A DNA stretch of 64,000 bases from Thalassotalea fonticola (lineage in GTDB: Bacteria; Pseudomonadota; Gammaproteobacteria; Enterobacterales; Alteromonadaceae): contig NZ_CP136600.1 of assembly GCF_032911225.1 (NCBI RefSeq), positions 620,001 to 684,000 on the forward strand, given 5' to 3'. Shown piece by piece: positions 35,491 through 44,341 of this stretch; the first letter of the stretch is position 1, and every line of letters starts with the position of its first letter. A model generated the notes under the pieces. It did not search any database. It was not told the DNA's origin and saw nothing but the letters and a program-made list of their open reading frames with translations. A program made the position numbers and the translations under genes.

Positions 35491-36339
35491 ATGAAATTAT
35501 TACGTGTAGGCGCTAATGGCGCAGAAAAGCCGGCAATATTAGATGAAAATGGTGAGATCCGTGACTTATCTTACATTGTTGAAGATATTTCTGGAGCACA
35601 TTTATCTAAAGAAAGTTTAACAAAATTAACTGAACTTGATTTATCAACCTTACCTTTGATTGATGAAGATACCCGCATCGGGGCTTGTGTTGGCAACGTA
35701 GGTAAATTTGTTTGTATCGGCCTTAACTACGCTGATCATGCAGAAGAAGCAAATATGCCTATTCCACAAGAACCAATTGTTTTTAACAAATGGACCAGTG
35801 CTATATGTGGTCCAAATGACGATATTGTGAAACCAAGTTCAAGTACCAAAATGGATTGGGAAGTTGAATTGGGAATTGTCATCGGCGCAGATGCGAAAAA
35901 TGTTTCTGAGTCTGATGCTTTAGATCATGTTGCGGGCTACTGTTTAATTAACGACGTATCGGAGCGCAATTTCCAATTAGAAATCAGTGGTGGTCAGTGG
36001 GACAAAGGAAAAGGCTGCGATACCTTTGGTCCAACAGGGCCGTGGTTAGTGACAAAGGATGAGGTAGGAGATGTTCTTGATCTTGATATGAACTTAAGTG
36101 TTAATGGTAGGACTTTTCAAAATGGCAACACCAAAACAATGATCTTTAAACCTGCATTTCTTGTTGCTTACCTGAGTAAATTTATGACTTTAAACGCGGG
36201 CGATATTATTTCAACCGGAACGCCTCCTGGCGTTGGAATGGGACAAAGTCCTGAAGTCTTCTTAAATGTAGGAGATAAAATTAGCCTTTCTATTCAAGCT
36301 CTTGGCAGCCAAACGCAAACGATTGTCGCCGAAGTTTAG
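35491..36339 (+). CDS. FAH-family hydrolase, second 2,4-diketo-3-deoxy-L-fuconate hydrolase candidate
   Basis: A 282-residue cytoplasmic enzyme paralogous to the one at 15129 along its full length. The metal ligands Glu124, Glu126 (DWEVEL) and Asp155 (INDVSER) have the same residue numbers. KGCDTFGPTGPW and STGTPPGVGMG are shared family blocks. Expected products are pyruvate and lactate from the diketo-deoxy sugar acid. It is the last gene of the 33.4-36.3 kb operon, 25 nt after the dehydratase, with ribosome site AGGAAATAGT before the ATG. Having the same step encoded with a fucosidase operon and again here suggests differential regulation or separate substrates. Confidence 0.82.
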   Translation: MKLLRVGANGAEKPAILDENGEIRDLSYIVEDISGAHLSKESLTKLTELDLSTLPLIDEDTRIGACVGNVGKFVCIGLNYADHAEEANMPIPQEPIVFNKWTSAICGPNDDIVKPSSSTKMDWEVELGIVIGADAKNVSESDALDHVAGYCLINDVSERNFQLEISGGQWDKGKGCDTFGPTGPWLVTKDEVGDVLDLDMNLSVNGRTFQNGNTKTMIFKPAFLVAYLSKFMTLNAGDIISTGTPPGVGMGQSPEVFLNVGDKISLSIQALGSQTQTIVAEV

Positions 36340-36361
36340 GTTATAAAGCCACCTTAACGTT

Positions 36362-36416
36362 GAGCTAAAGCATGAATTTTTCAAAATGAACCATTTTGTT
36401 GAATTCATGCTTGCTC
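36362..36416. terminator. Large imperfect hairpin between convergent genes
   Basis: Arms AAGCATGAATT/AATTCATGCTT and CAAAATG/CATTTTG pair with small mismatches over 55 bases, between the convergent FAH gene (ends 36339) and phosphatase (ends 36507). No clear T-run follows, so termination is plausible but unproven. Confidence 0.5.
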
Positions 36417-36506
36417 AAATAACGAATTGTGAATGATTCTATTTTGCTCACACTTTCAGTCTTGCTTCGTTAACTCAATCTTCAATAATTCTTTAATTCT
36501 ATAGAG

Positions 36507-37616
36507 TTAGTCAGTTTTCCATAACCATTGCTGGTGCACAGGCAAGTTATTGTGAATATCATAGGCTTTTAACAATACGCCATTTTCAACAATATCGATT
36601 TCGAAAAAACCTTCTGCTGATGAGGCAAATTGAGAATTCTCGTTAATCCCAACTCCGGTAAGTTTTTTGCTGTTGGCTGCGCCGCTTACTAAGCTATATT
36701 GTGGTCCGAAATTGTTATCATTTTTAAACAGTTGCAAGGAATGTTCATGACCAGCGGCAAACACGGTTTTCTTGTAGGGAGATAGTGCGACTTTCAGCCG
36801 CTGTATTAACCGCTGATATACAGCACTATCAAGATCTTGAACATTCTCGCCATTCAATAATTCCAAAAAGTACTCATAAAGCTGAAGACCAACTTGCGTA
36901 TAATAGCCACCATGCGGACCAACCGTTTCAACAGGGTGGTGAGCACTGATAAGTATCACATTATCAGGGTGTTGCTGATAAGATTGCTGTAGCAGTTGTT
37001 CAAGCTGTCGCATCGCCAACTCAAAAGAATTGACATCGGCTTTGAGCAACCACATAGAGTCGATAAATACTATGCTGATACCTTCTCGATATAAGATTTC
37101 GGGAAGGGGATTGGCGTTGTTCTGGAAGGGCACAAAACGGGTGTTTGTTTTATACTTTTTTGCATATGCTTTAATAAAGTTAGCTTGAGAATCAACCTGG
37201 TTTGCATACCAGTCATGATTACCGGGCACAATAAACATTTCGGCGTTACTATCTCGTGCCATTTGTAACTGCGCCTCTAAATGGCTGATATCTTCAAGTT
37301 GCTCTTCATCAAATTCTGTTTGCCCAATTGATTTTTTTGGGAAACCGTTGGCATAAATATTATCGCCTAACATAATGATAGCCGTTTGCTCTGGCGCTAA
37401 TTTTGCTCGCTCAACCGATTTTTGTAAACTTGCCTGTAATGGAGAAATTGCAGATAAACCTGCGTCACCAAGTAATAATATTCGCTGTTTTAAAGGGCCT
37501 AGATTTTCAGCCGTAACTGCGAGTGTTGAATTGCTAAACGTTACATTTTTTGAGGGCGCATTCACGCTGTAAACGCACAATATTAAAACTAAACTAATAA
37601 AGATTTTGCCAAACAT
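36507..37616 (-). CDS. Calcineurin-like metallophosphatase (secreted)
   Basis: A metallophosphoesterase of about 369 residues. The five family metal-site blocks appear in order: LLLGDAGL, MLGDNIYANG, VPGNHDWYAN, SAHHPVET and AAGHEHSLQLF. The hydrophobic N-terminus MFGKIFISLVLILCVYS is a signal peptide or anchor, so it likely acts in the periplasm on phosphate esters. The ATG at 37616 is chosen, with GGAG six bases upstream; the frame extends to a TTG at 37628. Tandem 51-bp repeats lie directly upstream and separate it from the aldehyde dehydrogenase gene on the same strand. Its role in the polysaccharide locus is unclear; it may be unrelated cargo. Confidence 0.85.
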   Translation of the reverse strand: MFGKIFISLVLILCVYSVNAPSKNVTFSNSTLAVTAENLGPLKQRILLLGDAGLSAISPLQASLQKSVERAKLAPEQTAIIMLGDNIYANGFPKKSIGQTEFDEEQLEDISHLEAQLQMARDSNAEMFIVPGNHDWYANQVDSQANFIKAYAKKYKTNTRFVPFQNNANPLPEILYREGISIVFIDSMWLLKADVNSFELAMRQLEQLLQQSYQQHPDNVILISAHHPVETVGPHGGYYTQVGLQLYEYFLELLNGENVQDLDSAVYQRLIQRLKVALSPYKKTVFAAGHEHSLQLFKNDNNFGPQYSLVSGAANSKKLTGVGINENSQFASSAEGFFEIDIVENGVLLKAYDIHNNLPVHQQWLWKTD

Positions 37617-37638
37617 CATAAGCTCCAAGTTTTAAGTG

Positions 37639-37839
37639 TTAACCATCCTTGGAACTTCTAAGTAAATTGTTCCATGAATTAACAGAACTTTAACCATCCT
37701 TGGAACTTCTAAGTAAATTCTTCCATGAATTAACAGAATTTTAACCATCCTTGGAACTTCTAAGTAAATTCTTCCATGAATTAACAGAATTTTAACCATC
37801 CTTGGAAATTCTAAGTAAATTCTTCCATGAATTTAACAG
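37639..37839. repeat. Four tandem copies of a 51-bp repeat
   Basis: The phrase TTAACCATCCTTGGAA recurs at 37639, 37690, 37741 and 37792, exactly 51 bases apart, with only a few substitutions between copies. Each unit contains TTAACAG, the complement of the last bases and stop codon of the aldehyde dehydrogenase gene (stop at 37833-37835), and the fourth unit runs into that gene. The array therefore probably arose by repeated duplication of that gene's 3' end. Copy 1 has a TGGAAC/GTTCCA inverted repeat that is imperfect in the others. Confidence 0.92.
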
Positions 37840-39401
37840 GCATCACGGTGATATTGATTATTTACTTGTCGTAATATTTGCAAGCTATTGTCATCTTGTA
37901 GTTCTAACGGCAAAAGTGCTTGAGGCAAGTCTTGATAAGCTATAAAACGAGCAAATCGGCTAATGGCGTCACTACCCACACTGGTGGTTGCCGGTGAAGA
38001 ACAAGCCGGGTAAGGGCCACTGTGCTGTTGCGATGCGCATACTTCTACGCCGGTTGGAAAACCATTAACAATTAAACGCCCAACATGACTTTCCAAAATG
38101 TCAGCTAGGGGTTTAGCTAAATCATCATTATCCTGGCATTGAATTGTAGCGGTTAAATTGCCGTGAATAGCATTAGCCACCATCAGCAATTCTTCTATAT
38201 TTTGACAAGTCACTAACAAGCTGACGGGACCAAACGCTTCACTGTGTAAATCGTCATCATTTAGAAACGCTTGCGCAGAGGTTGCTAATAAACTGTTCGG
38301 TGTTTTTAAGCTGTTGTTATCTAACACGCCGCCGGCAAGTACCTCAACGGCTGCATTATTGACTAAGCTGTTGATACTGCTTTGTAACCCACTGGCAATA
38401 CTTGGGTGTAACAAGTAACCTTGATTAGCCTCATTGATAGCCGCGATTAAATCGGATTTAAATGCGTCACTTTCCAGCGTCACAATAACGCCAGGTGACG
38501 TACAAAATTGTCCTGTGCCCATTGCAATTGAACCGGCCAAACCATTAGCGATTTCATTGCCTCGCGCTTGCAAAGCATCAGGGGTAATAAATACTGGATT
38601 GGTACTGCCCATTTCCGCATAAACCGGGATTGGGATGGCACGGGTCGCAGCAAGATCCATGATGGAGCGGCCAGCCGTTAATGAACCGGTAAAACCTATG
38701 GCTTGAATGGCTTCATTAACCACTAAACTTTGTGCCAATGTGAGTGTTGAGCCTTGTAGCATGGAAATCGTTTTACTGTCTATCCCACATTTTTTTAGTG
38801 CTCGTTCGGCGGCAAGCATGCATAGCTCCGACGTTGCCGGATGAGCAGGGTGCGCTTTAATTATCACCGGATTTCCTGCGGCCAATGCTGAGGCAGTATC
38901 ACCACCTAAGACACCAAATGCCAGCGGGAAATTTGATGCTGGGAACACTAATACCGGACCTATCGGACGTAGCATTCTACGCAGATCGGGTTTCGGCGGA
39001 GTTCTTTGCGCGTCACTAGTATCAATACTGGCACGTACCCAGAAGCCATCTTTGAGCATATTGGCAAAAGCACGTATTTGATTACAAGTACGGCCACGCT
39101 CGCCAGTTAATCGCACCAGACCTAAGCCGGTTTCGTCATTGGCGGTATTAAGCAAATCATCGCCCAAGTTTTCAATTTCCAGAGCAATTTGTTCTAAAAA
39201 CAGTGCACGTTGTTGACCACTAAGACTCTTATATGCTGCAAAGCTTGCTTTAGCGCCGGCAACAGCCCCACTAGCATCGACTTCGGTTGCAGATAAAAAT
39301 TGCGTGATTGGTTCATTACTAACCGGGTTATGGCTGCTAAAGGCTTGGCCTTGGGTTGTTTGCCATTGACCTTTAATAAAGCTTTTTTTCGTTAAATTCA
39401 T
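37833..39401 (-). CDS. Alpha-ketoglutarate semialdehyde dehydrogenase-like ALDH
   Basis: A 522-residue NAD(P)-dependent aldehyde dehydrogenase. The general base Glu263 (YAEMGSTNP) and nucleophile Cys300 (GTGQFCTSPG) are present, as are the cofactor segments GFTGS and IIKAHPAHP. The FPASNFPLAFGV and GTGQFCTSPG style fits the 2,5-dioxovalerate (alpha-ketoglutarate semialdehyde) dehydrogenase group, the last step of Weimberg-type pentose oxidation to 2-oxoglutarate. It is the last gene of a minus-strand run that begins with the IlvD/EDD dehydratase at 44206. Its 3' end lies inside the tandem-repeat array. Confidence 0.85.
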   Translation of the reverse strand: MNLTKKSFIKGQWQTTQGQAFSSHNPVSNEPITQFLSATEVDASGAVAGAKASFAAYKSLSGQQRALFLEQIALEIENLGDDLLNTANDETGLGLVRLTGERGRTCNQIRAFANMLKDGFWVRASIDTSDAQRTPPKPDLRRMLRPIGPVLVFPASNFPLAFGVLGGDTASALAAGNPVIIKAHPAHPATSELCMLAAERALKKCGIDSKTISMLQGSTLTLAQSLVVNEAIQAIGFTGSLTAGRSIMDLAATRAIPIPVYAEMGSTNPVFITPDALQARGNEIANGLAGSIAMGTGQFCTSPGVIVTLESDAFKSDLIAAINEANQGYLLHPSIASGLQSSINSLVNNAAVEVLAGGVLDNNSLKTPNSLLATSAQAFLNDDDLHSEAFGPVSLLVTCQNIEELLMVANAIHGNLTATIQCQDNDDLAKPLADILESHVGRLIVNGFPTGVEVCASQQHSGPYPACSSPATTSVGSDAISRFARFIAYQDLPQALLPLELQDDNSLQILRQVNNQYHRDAC

Positions 39402-39433
39402 CAGAGTTCCAATAAAATATTAAATAATGGGGA

Positions 39434-40657
39434 TTAGCGGCATTGACGTAAATACTGGATAAATTTATTTACCCCGTAGTTCCACGCCGGGATCGCATCA
39501 CAATGATTGACCCAGTTGACTAAGGTGCCGAGTTTTTCGGTCGAAATTTCTACCCGATCGCCAGGGACGTGGGTGAAGCCATTGCCGTCGTTGTGACGAT
39601 CTTCCGTCGGTGCAAACATGGTGCCGACATATAGCATCATGCCGTCAGGGTATTGGTGTTGGCTGTTTAAGGTTTGATCGACCAAATCTTGTGGTGAACG
39701 GCTGATCTCACTCATTAAGTTCTTGCCGGAGGTAGTAAAACCATCGGTGCCAGTAATGGTTAAACTAACTTCACATTGCTCAATGTCCCTAAGGGTAAAC
39801 GTATCATCAAATAAACGAATTAATGGACCAATTGAAGAAGCGGCGTTATTGTCTTTGGCCTTGCCCAGTAACAAGGCGCTGCGACCTTCATAATCTCGTA
39901 AATTAACATCGTTACCTAAAGTCGCGCCGATAATTTCTCCGTCATTACTTACCGCGAGAACGATTTCAGGCTCAGGGTTGTTCCAGATAGACTGGCGACG
40001 AACACCAATTTGCGCACCGGTGGTGACCGAGGCTAAAGGTTGTGCTTTGGAGAATACCTCGGCATCTGGCCCTATACCAACTTCTAGGTACTGTGACCAG
40101 ATCCCTTGGGCAATAAGTTTTTCTTTAAGTTCTTGTGCTTCGGCGCTGCCCGGTGTTAAATCTCCTAGGTTTGAGCCGATGACTTCGAGGATATTGGCGC
40201 GAATAGTTGATGCTTTTTGTGCATCGCCTCTGGCTTGCTCTTCAATTACCCGTTCTAATAAGCTACGGGCGAAGGTGACACCACAAGCTTTTGTAGCTTG
40301 AATATCATTAGGCGCAAGCAATACGATTTCGGTATTCTCTTCATAGCTTTCTGCCTGCTTAGGAAATAAGCTTTTGGCTAAAATATTATCTAACGACGTT
40401 ATCGGCTTATGTTGATTTTTCTGAATGACTGTGTGCCTATTTTTATCGGAAAATAAATCAGACATGGTTAAATAAACGTCTGACAAGTCATATACCTTGC
40501 CTTTACTGACACTGATAACACGAGGTCCGGCGATATTGTTTGTTGCCAGTTGTGCCGGTATCCAAGCCCGGCCAATCCAGGTACCCTGGTTACATTGATC
40601 GGGTAGGGTATTGTTCAGATTAAAACCGGTAACTGTGTTGGCTGTGGTAATGTTCAT
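39434..40657 (-). CDS. FAH-family 2-keto-3-deoxy sugar-acid dehydratase (AraD1-like)
   Basis: A protein of about 407 residues in the longer branch of the fumarylacetoacetate hydrolase family. The start at 40657 is preferred because AGGAAAAATT precedes it; the open frame runs on to 40720. NPEPEIVLAVS holds the Glu-x-Glu metal ligands, and GNDVNLRDYEGRSALLLGKAKDNNAASSIGP the family core. Relatives (AraD1 type) dehydrate 2-keto-3-deoxy-pentonates to alpha-ketoglutarate semialdehyde, exactly the substrate of the aldehyde dehydrogenase 32 nt downstream. With the dehydratase at 42410 this forms a Weimberg-type series. The pentose (xylose or arabinose) is not determined. Confidence 0.78.
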   Translation of the reverse strand: MNITTANTVTGFNLNNTLPDQCNQGTWIGRAWIPAQLATNNIAGPRVISVSKGKVYDLSDVYLTMSDLFSDKNRHTVIQKNQHKPITSLDNILAKSLFPKQAESYEENTEIVLLAPNDIQATKACGVTFARSLLERVIEEQARGDAQKASTIRANILEVIGSNLGDLTPGSAEAQELKEKLIAQGIWSQYLEVGIGPDAEVFSKAQPLASVTTGAQIGVRRQSIWNNPEPEIVLAVSNDGEIIGATLGNDVNLRDYEGRSALLLGKAKDNNAASSIGPLIRLFDDTFTLRDIEQCEVSLTITGTDGFTTSGKNLMSEISRSPQDLVDQTLNSQHQYPDGMMLYVGTMFAPTEDRHNDGNGFTHVPGDRVEISTEKLGTLVNWVNHCDAIPAWNYGVNKFIQYLRQCR

Positions 40658-40727
40658 AATTTTTCCTGTTAAAAAATCGATCCTGTTAAAAGTTTTTGCT
40701 GTTAATAACTTTTTAGGCAAATCAGTA

Positions 40728-41462
40728 CTAAAGGCTCATGCCACCGTCGATGATGATATTCTCACCACTCATGAAGCTGGCATCATCGCTGGCGAGTAAA
40801 CTGGCAATGGCGGCAATTTCGCTCGGCTGACCTAACCGGCCCATAGGCTGGCGCTCTATAAACGCATCTAATGCGGATTGGTAGTCGCCCGTTTCGGCCA
40901 AACGTTGATCTAGCGAAGGGGAATGGATTGTTCCAGGGCTAATCGCATTACAGCGAATTCCCTGGTCGATATAATCGGCAGCAACGGCTTTGGTTAAGCC
41001 AATTATCGCCGCTTTACTGGTACCGTAAGCAAAGCGGTTTGCCACGCCTTTTACGCTGGAAACCACAGAGGCGATATTAATAATTGACCCTTGTTGCTGT
41101 TTTAACATGCCCGGTAATACCGCTTTAATAAGATTAAAGGCCGAGGTTACGTTCACTGCTATCGTGGTTTGCCATTGTTGCTCGCTGCAATCAAGTGCTG
41201 AACCATTAAAGACCACACCCGCACAATTCATTAATACATTGATGCTTGGATTCTCTTTAATACAGGCTTCAATTTGCGCGTTATTGGTGATATCTAATAC
41301 ATAGGTGCTAATATTATCGAGGCCTACAAATGTCTTTAATGCCTCTGCGTTTACATCAGTGGCGATAACGTGCGCACCTTGCTGAGCGAAAAGTAGGGCG
41401 GTTTCTTTGCCAATACCTTGGCCAGCTCCGGTGATCAACGCGATTTTGTTTTGCAATTTCAT
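40728..41462 (-). CDS. SDR dehydrogenase resembling 2-keto-3-deoxy-L-fuconate dehydrogenase
   Basis: A 244-residue short-chain dehydrogenase. TGAGQGIG (11-18) binds the cofactor; NCAG replaces the usual NNAG at 79-82. The catalytic residues are Ser132, Tyr146 and Lys150 (YGTSK). The stretch SSVKGVANRFAYGTSKAAIIGLTK and the later GIRCNAISPGT and PSLDQRL are the hallmark of the group that includes 2-keto-3-deoxy-L-fuconate dehydrogenase and animal BDH2. It would oxidise 2-keto-3-deoxy-L-fuconate to the diketo acid split by the FAH hydrolases at 15129 or 35491. It sits inside the Weimberg-like run, 6 nt after the lactonase, so fucose and pentose steps share one operon. Confidence 0.78.
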   Translation of the reverse strand: MKLQNKIALITGAGQGIGKETALLFAQQGAHVIATDVNAEALKTFVGLDNISTYVLDITNNAQIEACIKENPSINVLMNCAGVVFNGSALDCSEQQWQTTIAVNVTSAFNLIKAVLPGMLKQQQGSIINIASVVSSVKGVANRFAYGTSKAAIIGLTKAVAADYIDQGIRCNAISPGTIHSPSLDQRLAETGDYQSALDAFIERQPMGRLGQPSEIAAIASLLASDDASFMSGENIIIDGGMSL

Positions 41463-41468
41463 TGTATT

Positions 41469-42377
41469 TTAATCCTGATCTATCAATTGTTTGCTCATCG
41501 CCACACTTGGATAAACAAAGCCTTGTTGTGCAACCTCTACTGCAAACAACCCACCTGCTAAAGGAAACTCCTGCAGTTGCTGTTCAGTTAAACCGGTTGC
41601 CGCCGTGGTGATATATAACGTATTTAAGGTGGGCCCACCGAAGCAACACTTGGTCACATTAGGCACTGGCAAGTGAATTGCCTTTACTAAATTTCCATCG
41701 GGGTCGAAACGGCTGACACGGCTACCACCCCAATGACAAACCCAAAGATGGCCTTCAGTATCACAACACATGCCATCAGGATGACCTTCGTCTTCGGTGA
41801 AATGAATGTGCAGTTGTTTTTGGCCAATGCTGCCATCATTGCTTAGCTGTGCTTTAAAAATTTTACCGGCCATGGTGTCGGTAAAATACAACCATGCTCC
41901 ATCTTGGCTAAATGTTGGGCCATTGGTAATGCAAATTTCCCCCAAATGTGACAGTTTTTCCGCTTGCTGCTCAGCGCTAAAGCGATAAAAAGCACCACTG
42001 GCATCCACTTGCTTGTCATCCATGCTGCCAAACCAGTAATTGCCTCGGGTATCGGCGCAACCATCATTGAAACGGTTATCAGGTAATTCTTGCTCTAGTC
42101 CACAAATTGAAGTGACCTTGCTATGTTTAAGATTGATATGGGCAACACCCTGTTTAAAGGTGGCCAGTAAACCACCCTCAGTACAAGGTACTACGCTACT
42201 GATATTACCCGGGAACGACCAGGTTTTGCGCACCTCAAGGTCTTTTTCATCACGCTTATAGCTATGCAATTTAGAGTTAATGATATCGACCCAATACAGG
42301 GTTTGCTCAACCTCATGCCAGACAGCGCCTTCACCCAATTGTGCTTTTGCATCCCAAATACAAGTTACACTATTCAT
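41469..42377 (-). CDS. SMP-30/gluconolactonase-family sugar lactonase
   Basis: A 302-residue six-bladed propeller lactonase of the SMP-30 family. The metal ligands are visible as Glu16 (LGEGAVW), Asn152 (ITNGPTFS) and Asp201 (HPDGM), and substrate-side DNRFNDG near residue 100 is conserved. It opens sugar lactones formed by the dehydrogenases; fuconolactone and pentonolactone are both plausible. No signal peptide, so it is cytoplasmic. It lies 6 nt upstream of the SDR and 32 nt downstream of the IlvD/EDD dehydratase on the minus strand. Confidence 0.85.
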   Translation of the reverse strand: MNSVTCIWDAKAQLGEGAVWHEVEQTLYWVDIINSKLHSYKRDEKDLEVRKTWSFPGNISSVVPCTEGGLLATFKQGVAHINLKHSKVTSICGLEQELPDNRFNDGCADTRGNYWFGSMDDKQVDASGAFYRFSAEQQAEKLSHLGEICITNGPTFSQDGAWLYFTDTMAGKIFKAQLSNDGSIGQKQLHIHFTEDEGHPDGMCCDTEGHLWVCHWGGSRVSRFDPDGNLVKAIHLPVPNVTKCCFGGPTLNTLYITTAATGLTEQQLQEFPLAGGLFAVEVAQQGFVYPSVAMSKQLIDQD

Positions 42378-42409
42378 AAAACTGACCTCTAAAAAACTTT
42401 ATCTATTTA

Positions 42410-44206
42410 CTAATGAGAATTACGCGGAATACCATGGGTTTTCGCGATTCGGGTATAATCGCCTTCGGTTTGCAAGGTACCACCTTCACTGAGCTGATTA
42501 ACCCGGCTGCGATAAATTTCTTGCCAAGGGGTCTGATTGACCACAGTAATTAATTGAATATTATCTTTGCGGCGGGCAAATTCTTGCTCATCAATGAGTA
42601 AATTTACTTGGTTAGTATTTAAATCGATGCAAATCAGATCATTATTTTTTATATGAGCCAAACCACCACCAACGGCGGCTTCCGGAGATATATTTAAAAT
42701 AGAGGGGCTGCCGGAGGTACCACTTTGGCGACCATCGCCCATCGTTGGCAGACAAGTAATCCCTTGTTTCACTAACCTGTCTGGCGGCAGCATGTTTACT
42801 ACTTCTGCCGAGCCTGGGTAGCCTACCGGGCCACAGTTACGAATGATCAAAATACAATGTTGATCAATATCCAAATCGGCATCATTAATTCTGTGGTGAT
42901 AATCTTCGGGTCCTTCAAACACGATGGCACGCACGGTGAAACAGTTTGGTGATTCAGGGTTGCTTAAATAGGTATTGCGAAAATCATCATCGATGACTGA
43001 CTTTTTCATTAACGCCGAATCGAACAAATTGCCACTCATGATGGCAAAACCGGCGTTTTCCATCATCGGCTGATCGTAAGTTTTGATGACGTCATGATCT
43101 TTACTGGCGCTGCTGGTATAGATATCACCGACACTTTTACCGGTAACCGTTAATACCTTGGTATCAATAACACCAGCTTTTATCAGTTCACCCATTACTG
43201 CGGGAACACCGCCGGCACGATGGAATTCTTCACCCAAATATTCACCTGCCGGTTGACAATTAACGATGAGCGGTGTTTTTTCGCCATGAGTTTGCCAGTC
43301 ATTGATATTAATATCGACATCTCGTAAATGATTGGCGATTGCTTGAATATGTGGTGGCGCATTGGTGGAACCCCCGATAGCAGTACAAACTCGCATGGCA
43401 TTATAAAATGAGGCTTTGGTCATGATATCTGATGGCTTTAAATCTTCCCAAACCATCTCAACGATGCGACGGCCGGTAAAATATCCCATTTGGGCACGTT
43501 CACGATACGGACCTGGTATTGCGGCACAACCTGGCAAAGACATTCCTAACGCTTCTGCTAGAGAGTTCATCGTTAATGCAGTGCCCATGGTATTACAATG
43601 GCCGGCACTCGGTGCTGATGATGACACTTGATCCATGAAGTTTTCATAATCAATGTCACCCGCGGCGTATTTCTCTCGGCACTCCCAAATAATACTGCCA
43701 GAGCCTACACGCTTGTCGCCTTGCCAGCCGTTTAGCATCGGACCACCAGAATAGACGATTGTTGGAATATCCACAGCAGCAGCAGCCATCAAGGTTGCCG
43801 GAGTGGTTTTGTCACAGCCTGTGGTTAAAATAACGCCATCTAGTGGATAGCCATAAAGTACTTCAATCAGTCCCATTGTGGCCAAGTTGCGATCGAGCGC
43901 GGCAGTAGGGCGTTTGCCCATTTCATGAATTGGGTGAACGGGAAATTCCAGAGGAATGCCGCCAGCATCGCGAATACCATCTTTAAGACGTTGCGCCAAG
44001 GTTAAATGATGGCGGTTACAAGGGGCTAAATCACTACCTGTTTGAGCGATACCAATAATCGGCTTGCCCGATTGCAGTTCTTCACGGGTTAAACCAAAGT
44101 TTAGATAGCGTTCAAGATAAATTGCGGTTTGGTCTGGGCTACCGGGCTCATTAAGCCAGGCGGCGCTACGTAAGCTTCTTTTTTGGGTGTTGCCATTGCT
44201 GCTCAT
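42410..44206 (-). CDS. IlvD/EDD-family sugar-acid dehydratase
   Basis: A 598-residue Fe-S dehydratase. Three cysteines fall in the family cluster positions: Cys63 (APCN), Cys131 (TTGCDKTTPA) and Cys204 (AGHCNTMG). The length and the SAPSAGHCNTMGTA style fit D-xylonate/L-arabinonate dehydratases rather than the amino-acid enzyme IlvD. It would produce 2-keto-3-deoxy-pentonate for the AraD1-like enzyme at 39434. Because a separate enolase-type dehydratase exists for the likely fuconate step, this one most probably serves a pentonate. It is the first gene of the 37.8-44.2 kb minus-strand run; a 186-bp gap with a strong inverted repeat lies upstream. Confidence 0.85.
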   Translation of the reverse strand: MSSNGNTQKRSLRSAAWLNEPGSPDQTAIYLERYLNFGLTREELQSGKPIIGIAQTGSDLAPCNRHHLTLAQRLKDGIRDAGGIPLEFPVHPIHEMGKRPTAALDRNLATMGLIEVLYGYPLDGVILTTGCDKTTPATLMAAAAVDIPTIVYSGGPMLNGWQGDKRVGSGSIIWECREKYAAGDIDYENFMDQVSSSAPSAGHCNTMGTALTMNSLAEALGMSLPGCAAIPGPYRERAQMGYFTGRRIVEMVWEDLKPSDIMTKASFYNAMRVCTAIGGSTNAPPHIQAIANHLRDVDININDWQTHGEKTPLIVNCQPAGEYLGEEFHRAGGVPAVMGELIKAGVIDTKVLTVTGKSVGDIYTSSASKDHDVIKTYDQPMMENAGFAIMSGNLFDSALMKKSVIDDDFRNTYLSNPESPNCFTVRAIVFEGPEDYHHRINDADLDIDQHCILIIRNCGPVGYPGSAEVVNMLPPDRLVKQGITCLPTMGDGRQSGTSGSPSILNISPEAAVGGGLAHIKNNDLICIDLNTNQVNLLIDEQEFARRKDNIQLITVVNQTPWQEIYRSRVNQLSEGGTLQTEGDYTRIAKTHGIPRNSH

Positions 44207-44341
44207 AGGTATCTCTTAAAAGATTATTCTGATAATTAAAGTATAAGAGCAACGACAACAACGCCGCTACGCCTGCGATATAGCAGTGCTAATACTTTTT
44301 TAACCATGGTTTGAGTAGCTAATGATTAAGTAATTAGAGTG

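Noticed and set aside
37639..37839. Possible CRISPR array
   Set aside because: The units are contiguous, 51 bp, with no unique spacers and no cas genes nearby; it is a plain tandem repeat.
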